Source of the DNA: a bacterium
Lineage (GTDB): Bacteria; Patescibacteriota; Gracilibacteria; JAUYGZ01
Reading direction: 5' to 3'
Assembly: GCA_030690415.1 (NCBI GenBank)
Contig: JAUYGZ010000008.1
Location: 100,860 to 164,859 of the forward strand
DNA: 64,000 bases
Shown: positions 28,805 through 36,397 of the stretch, in pieces
Numbering within the stretch: the stretch's first letter is position 1
How the letters are laid out: every line of letters begins with the position of its first letter
Translations under genes and position numbers: made by a program
The notes under the pieces: model-generated
What the model saw: only the letters and a program-made list of their open reading frames with translations
What the model was told of the DNA's origin: nothing
Database searches by the model: none

Positions 28805-28814
28805 GAAGAAGGAG

Positions 28815-28877
28815 GATAAAGACAATAAAGATGATAAAGATGATAAAGATGATAAGGACTATAAAGACAATAGAAAT
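28815..28877 (+). repeat. 9-bp repeat array (7 units) upstream of the P-type ATPase gene
   Basis: Seven contiguous 9-mers of consensus [GAT]ATAA[AG]GA[TC] (GATAAAGAT three times nearly in a row). Located in the 239-base gap 28805-29042, directly before the divergent ATPase start. The rest of the gap is AG-rich with nothing else recognisable. Confidence 0.85.
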
Positions 28878-29042
28878 CCTTTTCTCCCTCTATTCTTCCA
28901 CATCGAAAGCGGTGCGAAAACGATCCTCGCTTGAACTGGAGAATAATTGTGTTTTCAACAGGAGAAGAGGGTGAAATGTGGAAAATGGGCAAGGGAGAGA
29001 ATTTGAAATGAGAGAGAAGGGGAGTAGGATTGGGAGTCCTTG

Positions 29043-29282
29043 ATGACGTTTATGGATTTCTTAGAACCCACGCCATACGAAAATGAGATCAACTCATATA
29101 TTACCACGATCATGAGAATTAGATGGCGGATGTTAAGTCGAATTGGATGGATTTCTCCAGGGTTAAAGGTTGATCTTCATCAGCTTGCTCATGAATTTTT
29201 ATTCGATAAGGACTCAATAAGGAAATTCTATTCTGCAGACTATTACATTAGACAAATGAAAATGCCTCACGACGGATATTGA
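29043..29282 (+). CDS. small hypothetical protein
   Basis: 79 residues from ATG 29043 (MTFMDFLEPTPYENEINSYI), ending PHDGY. No family recognised, no membrane helix or signal peptide. The GA-rich sequence before it (GGGAGTCCTTG) gives a weak ribosome site for ATG 29043. The residue mix (many Arg/Ile/Tyr) is protein-like but the reading is uncertain; it could be a spurious frame in a spacer. Confidence 0.35.
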   Translation: MTFMDFLEPTPYENEINSYITTIMRIRWRMLSRIGWISPGLKVDLHQLAHEFLFDKDSIRKFYSADYYIRQMKMPHDGY

Positions 29283-29373
29283 TTAATAATTAATCCGTCT
29301 GTCTAGATGTTATATTTGCCTAGTATATATTTCCGTTTATATTAATCTTGATTTAGTATTTCATTGAAGAATT

Positions 29374-29787
29374 ATGACACTCACGAAAGAAGATATCACC
29401 ATCATTTCAGATCTTTTTGAAATAGGATTTGAAAAAGGTTTGAAAACTCACGTTATCCCTCATTTTGATGAGATCGCAGCGTGGCAAAATAAGACTGATA
29501 AGAGGCTGGAGAAAACAGATAAATGGATGGCGGAAACGAATCAATGGATGGAGGAAACGAATCAATGGAAAATAGAGACTGATGGAATATTGCATGTCAT
29601 CTATTTATTCATGAAAGAGGCATTTATGAAACTCAATGAGAGACTTGATAAGATTGTTCTCGATACGGAAAAGAAGACGAGGGACAATGAAGAACTGATT
29701 GGCCAATACCTCGGTGACTTTGTGGTGAAGCGGAACTTTGACAAGCTTAAATCCCGTGTCCAAAAGCTCGAACTCTCCCACTCCTGA
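29374..29787 (+). CDS. coiled-coil protein, paralogue of 25070
   Basis: 137 residues. N-terminus MTLTKEDITIISDLFEIGFE is shared with the 85-residue product of 25070. A Trp-containing heptad repeat follows (KTDKRLEKTDKWMAETNQWM, with MEETNQW repeated), then a coiled coil ending VQKLELSHS. No family name known. Free-standing, with an AT-rich upstream region similar to that of 25070. Confidence 0.7.
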   Translation: MTLTKEDITIISDLFEIGFEKGLKTHVIPHFDEIAAWQNKTDKRLEKTDKWMAETNQWMEETNQWKIETDGILHVIYLFMKEAFMKLNERLDKIVLDTEKKTRDNEELIGQYLGDFVVKRNFDKLKSRVQKLELSHS

Positions 29788-29881
29788 ATCTCCGTTTCAA
29801 AATGGCCAGGGGAAATGTACCATTGTGGTGAGTGGTATTTTGTATTTCCCTTTACCTCATCAACCCTCTCTCGCCTCATCT

Positions 29882-29908
29882 TCCTTATCCTCCTTATCGT
29901 CTTTATCA
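29882..29908 (-). repeat. 9-bp repeat array (3 units) upstream of the DEDDh exonuclease
   Basis: Read on the - strand: GATAAAGAC, GATAAGGAG, GATAAGGA. It ends about 20 bases before ATG 29928, in the place where a 5' leader would lie. Confidence 0.75.
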
Positions 29909-29927
29909 TCCTTTCTTTCCTTGGCCC

Positions 29928-30458
29928 ATGGCCTACGTCATCTTCGACACCGAAACGACCGGATTAAGCCCCGAGCACGGCCATAAGCTCGTTGAGATTG
30001 GGGCGGTGCGAGTCGTCAATGGACGGATCAGTCAGGAAAAAGGAGATGTCTTTGAGGCACTGATCAATCCCCGGAGAGTCATCCCCGATGAAGTGACTCT
30101 TGTGCACGGCATCACGAATGAGATGGTTCGGAATGCCCAGCCCAATAGCGTTGTTCTCCCACAGTTCCTTGATTTCGTCGGCTCTGATGTCCTCGTCGCC
30201 CAAAATGCGGAGTTTGACATCAGTTTTCTCCGGTCTGAGCTCACGAGTCTTGGTCTCAGCACAGCGGTGCTGAACTCCCGTCTGTGTACCATTGAGCTCT
30301 GTAAGCAGAAATTCCCCGATCTCGACCGCTACAACCTCAATGCCCTTTGCCGATTTTTTGGCCTCACCATCGAGCGCCGTCACCGGGCCCTGGATGACGT
30401 GCTCGCCACCGCAGAAATCTTTCTCCGTGTCCATGATGAAGAACCTACCCTGTTCTGA
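29928..30458 (+). CDS. DnaQ-like 3'-5' exonuclease (DEDDh)
   Basis: 176 residues from ATG 29928 (MAYVIFDTETTGLSP); the 32 codons in frame upstream are repeat-derived and not protein-like. DEDDh residues: DTE in the first motif, NAEFDISFL in the second, and HRALDDVLAT in the third with the catalytic His. Length and single-domain form fit the PolC-type/DnaQ epsilon-like exonucleases used for proofreading or repair. In front of recX and nusA. It may be the proofreading subunit, but other DEDDh enzymes such as RNase T or ExoX types look alike. Confidence 0.88.
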   Translation: MAYVIFDTETTGLSPEHGHKLVEIGAVRVVNGRISQEKGDVFEALINPRRVIPDEVTLVHGITNEMVRNAQPNSVVLPQFLDFVGSDVLVAQNAEFDISFLRSELTSLGLSTAVLNSRLCTIELCKQKFPDLDRYNLNALCRFFGLTIERRHRALDDVLATAEIFLRVHDEEPTLF

Positions 30459-30463
30459 AGGAC

Positions 30464-30499
30464 AATAAAGACGATAAGGACTATAAGGAGAATAATGAA
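30464..30499 (+). repeat. 9-bp repeat array (4 units) after the exonuclease gene
   Basis: Units AATAAAGAC, GATAAGGAC, TATAAGGAG, AATAATGAA. It begins 6 bases after the exonuclease stop and is inverted relative to the array at 30549-30580, so the two can pair as a ~30-bp imperfect stem across a ~50-base loop. Confidence 0.8.
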
Positions 30500-30548
30500 A
30501 GGTAGGATTCGCTTGAGTAAGATGACGATGTTACAGCATTGATCAGTA

Positions 30549-30580
30549 TCCTTATCATCTTTATCGTCCTTATCATCCTT
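30549..30580 (-). repeat. 9-bp repeat array upstream of recX, inverted copy
   Basis: Units on the - strand GATAAGGA(T/C) and GATAAAGA; it stops four bases before ATG 30584 of recX. Confidence 0.8.
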
Positions 30581-30583
30581 CCC

Positions 30584-31048
30584 ATGAAAACCCTCGAGGC
30601 CATCGAGTTCGCACTCAAATCCCTGTCCATCAAACGCCAGACGGAACACGAAATGAGGGAAAAAATCCGGAATCGCTTTCCCAACGCTGATCTGGATACC
30701 GTGATAACACGTCTGAAGGAGCTGGATTACCTGGATGATCAGAGCTTTGCCTCAGCCTTTATCCGACACCGATCGCTCAGTTCCCCCAGAGGCAGCTACG
30801 CTCTCAGACAAGAGCTGAAAAGAAAGGGCGTTTCGGAGGCGGATATGGAAAGTGCTTTGTCCCACTTCGAGGATGAAGAAGAAGCCGTCATTGAGTCTCT
30901 TGCCCGTAAGAAATGGGCCCAGATCCGGGAAGCCAATGCCTTCAAAAAGCGTCAAAAACTCCAGCGCTTTCTTCTGTCCAGAGGATTTGCCGTTTCATCC
31001 GTACTGGAAGCCGTAAATTCGGTTGCAAACGGCCAGGAGGACTGCTAA
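30584..31048 (+). CDS. recX: RecX-family regulatory protein
   Basis: 154 residues from ATG 30584. RecX pattern of tandem three-helix motifs: ALKSLSIKRQTEHEMREKI, RLKELDYLDDQSFASAFI, RHRSLSSPRGSYALRQELKR, KGVSEADMESAL, and a final FLLSRGFAVSSVLEAV. RecX modulates RecA filaments. recA is not in the window. The in-frame upstream codons (30539-30583) are the 9-bp repeats and are not part of the gene. Confidence 0.88.
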   Translation: MKTLEAIEFALKSLSIKRQTEHEMREKIRNRFPNADLDTVITRLKELDYLDDQSFASAFIRHRSLSSPRGSYALRQELKRKGVSEADMESALSHFEDEEEAVIESLARKKWAQIREANAFKKRQKLQRFLLSRGFAVSSVLEAVNSVANGQEDC

Positions 31049-31125
31049 TCTGGTTTTACAGTATGGGTTCAATGAATACACAAACGAGCGTTTGTCTCTT
31101 TCTTCGACCCCTACGACCCATTCCC

Positions 31126-31131
31126 TATAAT
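31126..31131 (+). promoter_or_regulatory. putative -10 element of nusA
   Basis: TATAAT at 31126-31131, 17 bases before ATG 31148, no recognisable -35. It would give a leader of about 10 bases, close to leaderless. Confidence 0.35.
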
Positions 31132-31147
31132 CTACCCCCACACCATC

Positions 31148-32767
31148 ATGCAAAGCAAGTTTATGGCTGCCATCAATCAGTTGGCGACCGAAAAAAATCT
31201 TCCCCGTGAAAAAGTCGTTGAAATCGTTTCTCACGCCCTTCGAGCTGCTTACCGAAAGGACTACGGGAATCGTGAGCAGAATATTCGCGTGGATATTGAT
31301 CCCGAGTCAGGGAACGCAACCGTCTTTTTACTGAAAGAGGTCAAATCCGAAGACGAAGAACTGGAATTTCCGGATTGTGAATGTCATCTCGACGAGGCGA
31401 AAAAGTATAAAAAAGATGCCAAGGTGGGAGATGAGATTGAGATCGATGTGACCCCGGCTGATTACGGTCGGATTGCAGCGCAAAGCGCTAAGCAGGTCAT
31501 TATTCAGCGTATTCAGGAAGCTGAAAAGGATATTATTACCGACATGTACAAGGACCGGGAGCACGAAATCCTCAACGGATATATCAATCGTGTTGAAGGA
31601 CCGAATGTGTATGTTGATCTGGACCGGACCCAGGCCGTCCTCAGACCTCAAGACCAGATCCCACGAGAAAACTATCATAATGGGCAGCGTATCAAGGTTT
31701 ACTTGGACAAGGTGATTGCGACACCAAAAGGTCCCCGACTGCTCATTTCCCGTTCCCATCCTCGCCTGGTAAATTGTCTGCTGGAACTGGAAATCCCTGA
31801 AGTCCGGGAAGGCGTGGTGGAGATCAAAGCTGTTGCCCGTGAGGCGGGAGTCCGGACAAAAGTCGCTGTTTCTTCCAAAGAGTCTAATGTTGACCCAATC
31901 GGAGCCTGTGTAGGGCAAAAGGGAGTCCGAATTCAAAACATCATGGAAGAGTTTAATGGGGAAAGAATCGATATTATTGAATATTCCGAGGACCCTCTCA
32001 GGATGCTCAGTGCTTCGCTCTCACCGTCCAAAATCACTCATATCGAGCTGGATCAGGATCGTCACCGGGCTTTGGTCTACGTCCCAGTTGAAGAACGAGC
32101 GCTGGCCATCGGTAAAGGAGGACAAAATGTTCGTCTTGCCTCCATGCTGACCGGGTGGGAGATCGATATTGTCGATCTGGACAAACTCGATACCAGTAAG
32201 TTGGGAGAAATCCAACAAAAAACTTTGGAGAAAAAGATGAAAGCGGAAAAGGGAGGGACAGATAAATCAGTGAAAATGCCCGTTGCCGCTGAAGATATCC
32301 AGGATCTTCCCGGTATTACTCCTGAAATCGCCGAGAAGCTGAAATCGGGAGGATTTGAGAAGAGTATTCAGCTCATGGGTCTCCCCGCGGAAGCCTTGAC
32401 CGCCATCGAAGGCATTAGCCAGGCTGAGGCTGAGGTGATTGAAAGAGCTTTGAAGGGGGAGGTCGGGAAGAAGGAGGATAAGGAGGATAAGGAGGATAAG
32501 GAGGATAAGGAGGATAAGGAGGATAAGGAGGATTCCGCCAGAGGCGGATCCGCCTCTGGCGGAAAGGAGGTGAAAAAGGAGAAGAAGGGTAAGAAGAAGG
32601 AGGATACAGAAGATAAAGAGGGAAAGGGTGAGGGCAAGGAGGAGGTAAAGAAGGAAAAAAAATCAAAAGCGAAGAAAGAAGTGGTGAAAGAAGAAGAAAT
32701 GAAGGAGGAAAAAAAAGAGGAGGAAGAAAAGGAAAAAACAGAGGAACAAGAAGCCGATAAGGCTTGA
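31148..32767 (+). CDS. nusA: transcription termination/antitermination factor NusA with repeat-rich tail
   Basis: 539 residues. N-terminal RNA polymerase-binding domain (~1-130), S1 domain (~135-205, NRVEGPNVYVDL), KH1 (~225-290, IGACVGQKGVRIQNIMEEFN) and KH2 (~300-360, AIGKGGQNVRLASMLTG). After these a helix-hairpin-helix region (~375-435, LPGITPEIAEKL). The last ~100 residues are a Lys/Glu/Asp tail partly made by six 9-bp repeats (KED-type period) and a palindrome insert coding SARGGSASGG. NusA controls pausing, termination and antitermination. The stop TGA at 32765 overlaps the -35 of the folate-operon promoter. Confidence 0.95.
   Translation: MQSKFMAAINQLATEKNLPREKVVEIVSHALRAAYRKDYGNREQNIRVDIDPESGNATVFLLKEVKSEDEELEFPDCECHLDEAKKYKKDAKVGDEIEIDVTPADYGRIAAQSAKQVIIQRIQEAEKDIITDMYKDREHEILNGYINRVEGPNVYVDLDRTQAVLRPQDQIPRENYHNGQRIKVYLDKVIATPKGPRLLISRSHPRLVNCLLELEIPEVREGVVEIKAVAREAGVRTKVAVSSKESNVDPIGACVGQKGVRIQNIMEEFNGERIDIIEYSEDPLRMLSASLSPSKITHIELDQDRHRALVYVPVEERALAIGKGGQNVRLASMLTGWEIDIVDLDKLDTSKLGEIQQKTLEKKMKAEKGGTDKSVKMPVAAEDIQDLPGITPEIAEKLKSGGFEKSIQLMGLPAEALTAIEGISQAEAEVIERALKGEVGKKEDKEDKEDKEDKEDKEDKEDSARGGSASGGKEVKKEKKGKKKEDTEDKEGKGEGKEEVKKEKKSKAKKEVVKEEEMKEEKKEEEEKEKTEEQEADKA
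32477..32530 (+). repeat. six perfect 9-bp repeats (GATAAGGAG) inside nusA
   Basis: Six identical consecutive copies in frame, coding DKE three-residue periods in the NusA tail. Same unit family as the intergenic arrays at 28815, 29882, 30464 and 30549. Confidence 0.95.
32533..32564. repeat. 32-bp perfect palindrome inside nusA
   Basis: TTCCGCCAGAGGCGGA followed by its exact reverse complement, no loop, centred on GGATCC. It abuts the 9-bp array and is translated in frame as SARGGSASGG. It looks like an inserted REP/palindromic unit. Confidence 0.9.
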
Positions 32768-32791
32768 CGATGAGGTCTATTCGCTTATAAT
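32764..32791 (+). promoter_or_regulatory. promoter of the leader/folate operon
   Basis: TTGACG (32764-32769), 16-bp spacer, TATAAT (32786-32791), overlapping the nusA stop codon. Expected start of transcription near 32798, about 15 bases before the leader ATG. Confidence 0.65.
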
Positions 32792-32812
32792 GCAGCCACT
32801 TACACCCTTTCT

Positions 32813-32881
32813 ATGAATCCTACAGCACACACTCACATGGCTATGATGATGATGATGTCCATGCCCCGCCCACCGCGGTAG
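32813..32881 (+). CDS. Met-rich leader peptide
   Basis: A 22-codon frame from ATG 32813 to TAG 32879-32881. Residues 9-17 read MAMMMMMSM (seven Met of nine, five of them consecutive), followed by PRPPR. It starts ~15 bases after the predicted transcription start. Its last codons are the 5' arm of the terminator stem, the usual geometry of ribosome-mediated attenuation. Runs of one codon in such leaders normally name the amino acid sensed, here methionine. No Shine-Dalgarno. The alternative is a chance ATG microsatellite. Confidence 0.55.
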   Translation: MNPTAHTHMAMMMMMSMPRPPR

Positions 32882-32937
32882 AGTGTTTGCTAGTCGAAAC
32901 CTGTTTAGCTCCTCTCCCCTCGGTGGGCGGAGTTTTT
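32866..32937 (+). terminator. attenuator/terminator overlapping the leader peptide
   Basis: CCGCCCACCG (32866-32875) pairs perfectly with CGGTGGGCGG (32921-32930), followed by AG and seven T. The 45-base loop could hold smaller stems (GCTA/TAGC at 32889-32909). A strong intrinsic terminator 30 bases before the next gene. Confidence 0.75.
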
Positions 32938-32960
32938 TTGTATTTTTTTAACTCTTTATC

Positions 32961-33698
32961 ATGTTGAACTCCATTTCACAGACCGAACAGATCACCTTTG
33001 ATTCCGGTCATTCTCTAGACCTCTTTCCTCATTGCAGTTTTTCTCCAGAGGATCTTCATCCTCTCAGATGGAGTGAAGATCAGCGTTCCACTTCGCAGGG
33101 GAACATCCGCTCAGTCCTCGCTATCGACCGTTTGAGAGATGGGAGCCCTTTGAAGGATCGAGAGGGAAATGCCGCAGCACTCTTTATCAAGTCTCCTGAA
33201 AGGCGGTTTACTCCTCGACTTCTTCGACTTGAAAAAGGAGATATTTGGTGGGGTGGCAAAAAATCAGGAGAAAAACCGGTCACTCTTCCTGGTGAGGATG
33301 CTGTTGAGAATCAGGTTGATGCGGAAGCGGCCATTCTGATAGAACTCCTGAGACAAGGAATCCGAGCTGAAATTCCTCAGGGGATACTGGAGTATCCGAC
33401 TGGACACAAATGGCTCCTCACGAAGGGAATACCATCTGGCTATGGTTTATCACGAGACGGAGATCGAAGCGCACTCAGGAAAATTCGAGATCTCGAGCAA
33501 GATAAGGGATGGAAATCGGTCGATTTCTTTCATACCGCTAACCACATTATAGATCCTCATGGGGATCTTCATGTCATTGATGTCAATCGCTGGAAAGTCC
33601 CCTCTATTACTGATGTGGTACATACAACGCTCAGAGACTTGATTCTGAAGCAATTACAGTCCCAAAATGCTTCTACTCGGCTTTCTTCGGCAGCATAA
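32961..33698 (+). CDS. unknown protein, possibly a degenerate protein-kinase-like fold
   Basis: 245 residues, no clear family. At ~190-211 FFHTANHIIDPHG and LHVIDVNRW resemble a kinase catalytic loop and the following Asp strand (H-x-x-x-N...ID), but the catalytic Asp after His is missing. At ~117-157 an AEAAILIELLRQGI helix and WLLTKGIP strand resemble the kinase C-helix and hinge. The order fits an inactive kinase-like protein (inference). It is the first structural gene after the Met leader/terminator and is followed 34 bases later by the pterin gene, so it is probably the first gene of the folate operon. Confidence 0.6.
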   Translation: MLNSISQTEQITFDSGHSLDLFPHCSFSPEDLHPLRWSEDQRSTSQGNIRSVLAIDRLRDGSPLKDREGNAAALFIKSPERRFTPRLLRLEKGDIWWGGKKSGEKPVTLPGEDAVENQVDAEAAILIELLRQGIRAEIPQGILEYPTGHKWLLTKGIPSGYGLSRDGDRSALRKIRDLEQDKGWKSVDFFHTANHIIDPHGDLHVIDVNRWKVPSITDVVHTTLRDLILKQLQSQNASTRLSSAA

Positions 33699-33732
33699 AT
33701 GCTCTATCATTGATACCCTTTTAGAGTTTCAT

Positions 33733-34101
33733 ATGCCCCAACTCACCGTCACTAAACTCTTTGAGTTTTCTGCCTCCCATTTTCTCACGAAATACCATGG
33801 GAAGTGTGAAAACCTCCATGGCCACAACTACAAGCTGGAAGTGACGGTATTGGGGGAAATAGGGGAAGACGATCTCGTTTATGACTTCGTAGATCTCAAG
33901 CGGGTCGTGAAAGAAAAGATTCTGGAACAGCTTGATCACACGCATTTGAATGATCGTTTTGAAAACCCCTCGGCTGAGGTGATTGCCGTCTGGGTGTGGG
34001 AGCAATTGGAAAAGGATTTGAACCTATTTGAAATCAGGCTCTGGGAGACGAGTACCTGTTTCGTTACTTATCGTGGACAGCATGGATTCCATCGTTCTTA
34101 G
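33733..34101 (+). CDS. 6-pyruvoyl-tetrahydropterin synthase family (QueD/PTPS-III-like)
   Basis: 122 residues from ATG 33733. Zinc ligands: His in FSASHFL and the HGH pair (His29, His31). The catalytic segment is Cys25-Glu26-Asn-Leu-His-Gly-His. A late Glu (LWETSTCFVTY) completes the site. QueD makes 6-carboxytetrahydropterin for queuosine; PTPS-III types with an active-site Glu make 6-hydroxymethyl-dihydropterin and replace FolB in folate synthesis. The gene overlaps folKE by 20 bases, no folB is present and folate genes follow, so the folate role is favoured (inference). Confidence 0.85.
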   Translation: MPQLTVTKLFEFSASHFLTKYHGKCENLHGHNYKLEVTVLGEIGEDDLVYDFVDLKRVVKEKILEQLDHTHLNDRFENPSAEVIAVWVWEQLEKDLNLFEIRLWETSTCFVTYRGQHGFHRS

Positions 34102-35128
34102 TCTCGGCTCAAATATTGGTCAGCGCGAGAACCACCTCGCTCAAGCTCGACTGCGCCTGGAGGGGAGGGGGATCCGTATTCTTAAATCGTCTCGGATTTA
34201 CGAAACCGAGCCTGTTGATTTCGAAGATCAGCCGAAATTTCTGAATCAAGCGCTCAGTATTGAGACCGGCCTCAACCCTGGTTCTTTGATGAAGGCTTGT
34301 TTGGAGATCGAAAAGGAGATGGGACGGAAGAGACAAGTGAAGAATGGTCCCCGAAACATTGATATTGATCTGCTCTTCTACGGCAATCGCATCATTGACA
34401 GTCCTGAACTTCAGCTTCCCCATCGGCGTCTTCATGAGCGACGGTTCGTGCTGGAACCACTTGCCGAGATCATACCGAATCTGAAGCACCCACAGTTCAA
34501 ACACTCTATTCGTGATCTGCTCGATCAGTGCCCCGATCGACATCAGGTGAAAGCGCTGAAATCGGACGTATCTCCCATCTCTGAATCCGTTTTTCAGGAC
34601 TGGATCCGATTTCTGGGTGATGATCCCAGTCGAGAAGGACTTCAGGATAGTCACCGCCGATTCACGGAAAGCAGAAAGGAACTTTTTAGGGGTTATGATT
34701 CGGACCCGAATGCCGTCGTGACCCTTTTCGATTCGGAGGGCTATGACGAGATGATCATCAGCCGTGATATTGATTTTTATTCCACCTGCGAGCACCATCT
34801 CTTGCCCTTTTATGGAAAAGCTCACATCGGATACATTCCGGACAAGCATATTATCGGCTTGTCCAAATTTTCCCGAATCATCGATGTCTACGCTCGTCGT
34901 CTACAGAACCAGGAACGCCTGACGACACAAATTGCCGGATTTCTATGGGAAAAACTGAATCCCAAAGGCCTTGGAGTTATTTTGGAAGCACAGCATCTCT
35001 GTATCCAGTCCCGTGGAGCGGACAAGCAAAACTCAAGCGTCTCGACCTCGTCCTTTAAGGGGCTCTTCAAGAAACGACCGGAAACACGAGCGGAATTTTT
35101 GAATCTCATCGCTAAATCATCAGCATGA
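34082..35128 (+). CDS. bifunctional HPPK (FolK) - GTP cyclohydrolase I (FolE) fusion
   Basis: 348 residues. FolK part (1 to ~160): LSLGSNIGQRENHL, IYETEPVDFEDQPKFLN, GPRNIDIDLLFYG with the Mg-binding Asp pair, and the LPHRRLHERRFVLEPLAEI end. FolE part (~165-348): DPSREGLQDSHRRF, STCEHHLLPF (zinc Cys236, His239), GLSKFSRIIDVYARRLQNQE, AQHLCIQSRGA (zinc Cys307). FolE opens the pathway from GTP and FolK activates hydroxymethyl-dihydropterin with ATP for FolP. The start overlaps the PTPS gene by 20 bases, the stop overlaps pabB as ATGA. Fusion of first and later steps is unusual. Confidence 0.93.
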   Translation: MDSIVLSLGSNIGQRENHLAQARLRLEGRGIRILKSSRIYETEPVDFEDQPKFLNQALSIETGLNPGSLMKACLEIEKEMGRKRQVKNGPRNIDIDLLFYGNRIIDSPELQLPHRRLHERRFVLEPLAEIIPNLKHPQFKHSIRDLLDQCPDRHQVKALKSDVSPISESVFQDWIRFLGDDPSREGLQDSHRRFTESRKELFRGYDSDPNAVVTLFDSEGYDEMIISRDIDFYSTCEHHLLPFYGKAHIGYIPDKHIIGLSKFSRIIDVYARRLQNQERLTTQIAGFLWEKLNPKGLGVILEAQHLCIQSRGADKQNSSVSTSSFKGLFKKRPETRAEFLNLIAKSSA

Positions 35129-36369
35129 ATGTGCGTGCGGAACAGATCGAGCTGGATGGGTTGAGTCCCATTGAGGTGTTTTTGAGGCTTCCGAAGAACA
35201 CGAGAGGATTATCATTCCTCGCCAGTGATGGAACCGTAGAATCCCGCTGGAGTATTTTAACCTGGGACCCGGTGAAGACCGTGGCCAGTGCTGATGAACT
35301 TAAGGCGATATTGGCTGAACGGAAGCGGAAGGCTGAAACGGAATTGCCTTTTATTGGAGGAGGAATCGGAAGCATTGATTATGAATTGGGATATCACCTC
35401 CTGGATCTCCCTTGCCCGTCAGCGAATCATGAGCATCTGGAATGGTCATTTTATGATTCGGCGCTGGTGTACGATCACCAGAAAGGCGTATGGTGGGGGA
35501 TCGGTGAAGGAAATCATGCTTTCGTAGAGATAATTCATGAATTGTCTCTACAAAAGTCCCGCATTTCTTTAACTCCGTCTTGGGATTTCCGAAGATACCA
35601 AACAGCCTTTGCCCAGCTCAAGGAAAATATTCGCATTGGCGAAATCTACCAGACCTGTCTCAGCTTTCCCTTTTTCGGAGAAGCCGTCGAAAGTCCCAGG
35701 GCTCTCTTCGCCCAGCTTTTTCAAAAAAACCCGGCACCTATGGCGGCCTATCTGGAGCAGAGCAATCGAACCGTGTTGAGTCTTTCGCCTGAGCGTTTCA
35801 TTGTCTGGGATGGTCACACGATTGAAACCATGCCTATCAAAGGAACCCGTCCTCGAGGGAAAACTCCGGAACAGGATAGAGCGATAAAAGAGGACTTACT
35901 CAGAAATGAGAAAGAACGAGCGGAGCTGAATATGATCACCGATCTCCTGCGCAACGATCTTGCCAAAGTTTGCAAACCCGGTTCAGTGAAGGTTCACGAG
36001 CTGCGGGCAATACAGGAATGTCCGAATGTCTGGCATGCTTATTCTCACATTGTGGGCGAATCGAAAGAAGGAATATTAGCCTGGGACATCGTCGAAGCCA
36101 TGTTCCCGGGGGGTTCCATTTCAGGGTGCCCCAAGCGTCGAGCGGTGGAGATTTTGACGGAACTGGAGTCCCAGGCGCGCGGGATTTATACTGGCTGTAT
36201 CGGTATGATCAGTGATCACGGCCGCATGGATCTGAATATCGCCATTCGGACCCTTGAACAATCCGCTGAGCGAATCCAGGCTTCATTCGGGGGAGGGATT
36301 GTGTATGATTCGGTGGCGGAACGGGAGTACCAGGAAATATTTGATAAAGCGAAGCCATTTTTGTCTTGA
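35125..36369 (+). CDS. pabB: aminodeoxychorismate synthase component I (PabB)
   Basis: 414 residues of the chorismate-binding family. Motifs: YQTCLSFPFF, LSLSPERFIVWDG, ETMPIKGTRPRGKTPEQD, RAELNMITDLLRNDLAKVC, and MFPGGSISGCPKRRAVEIL, RGIYTGCIGMISDHG. Together with a glutaminase (PabA) it makes 4-amino-4-deoxychorismate; no pabA lies in the window. The context (folKE before, pabC and folP after) favours PabB over TrpE. Starts at ATG 35125 inside ATGA overlap. Confidence 0.93.
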   Translation: MNVRAEQIELDGLSPIEVFLRLPKNTRGLSFLASDGTVESRWSILTWDPVKTVASADELKAILAERKRKAETELPFIGGGIGSIDYELGYHLLDLPCPSANHEHLEWSFYDSALVYDHQKGVWWGIGEGNHAFVEIIHELSLQKSRISLTPSWDFRRYQTAFAQLKENIRIGEIYQTCLSFPFFGEAVESPRALFAQLFQKNPAPMAAYLEQSNRTVLSLSPERFIVWDGHTIETMPIKGTRPRGKTPEQDRAIKEDLLRNEKERAELNMITDLLRNDLAKVCKPGSVKVHELRAIQECPNVWHAYSHIVGESKEGILAWDIVEAMFPGGSISGCPKRRAVEILTELESQARGIYTGCIGMISDHGRMDLNIAIRTLEQSAERIQASFGGGIVYDSVAEREYQEIFDKAKPFLS

Positions 36370-36397
36370 CCGTGATTTATTTGATTTTTGGATTACC

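Noticed and set aside
28805..28825. Upstream start of the P-type ATPase at 28825
   Set aside because: The seven extra codons derive from repeat-like DNA; ATG 28804 gives the family-like N-terminus.
28815..30580. CRISPR array
   Set aside because: Units are 9 bp with no spacers, in both orientations; no cas genes.
32876..32910. tRNA-like look of the attenuator loop (GGTAGAG...TCGAAACC)
   Set aside because: No cloverleaf can be drawn; the stems are incompatible.
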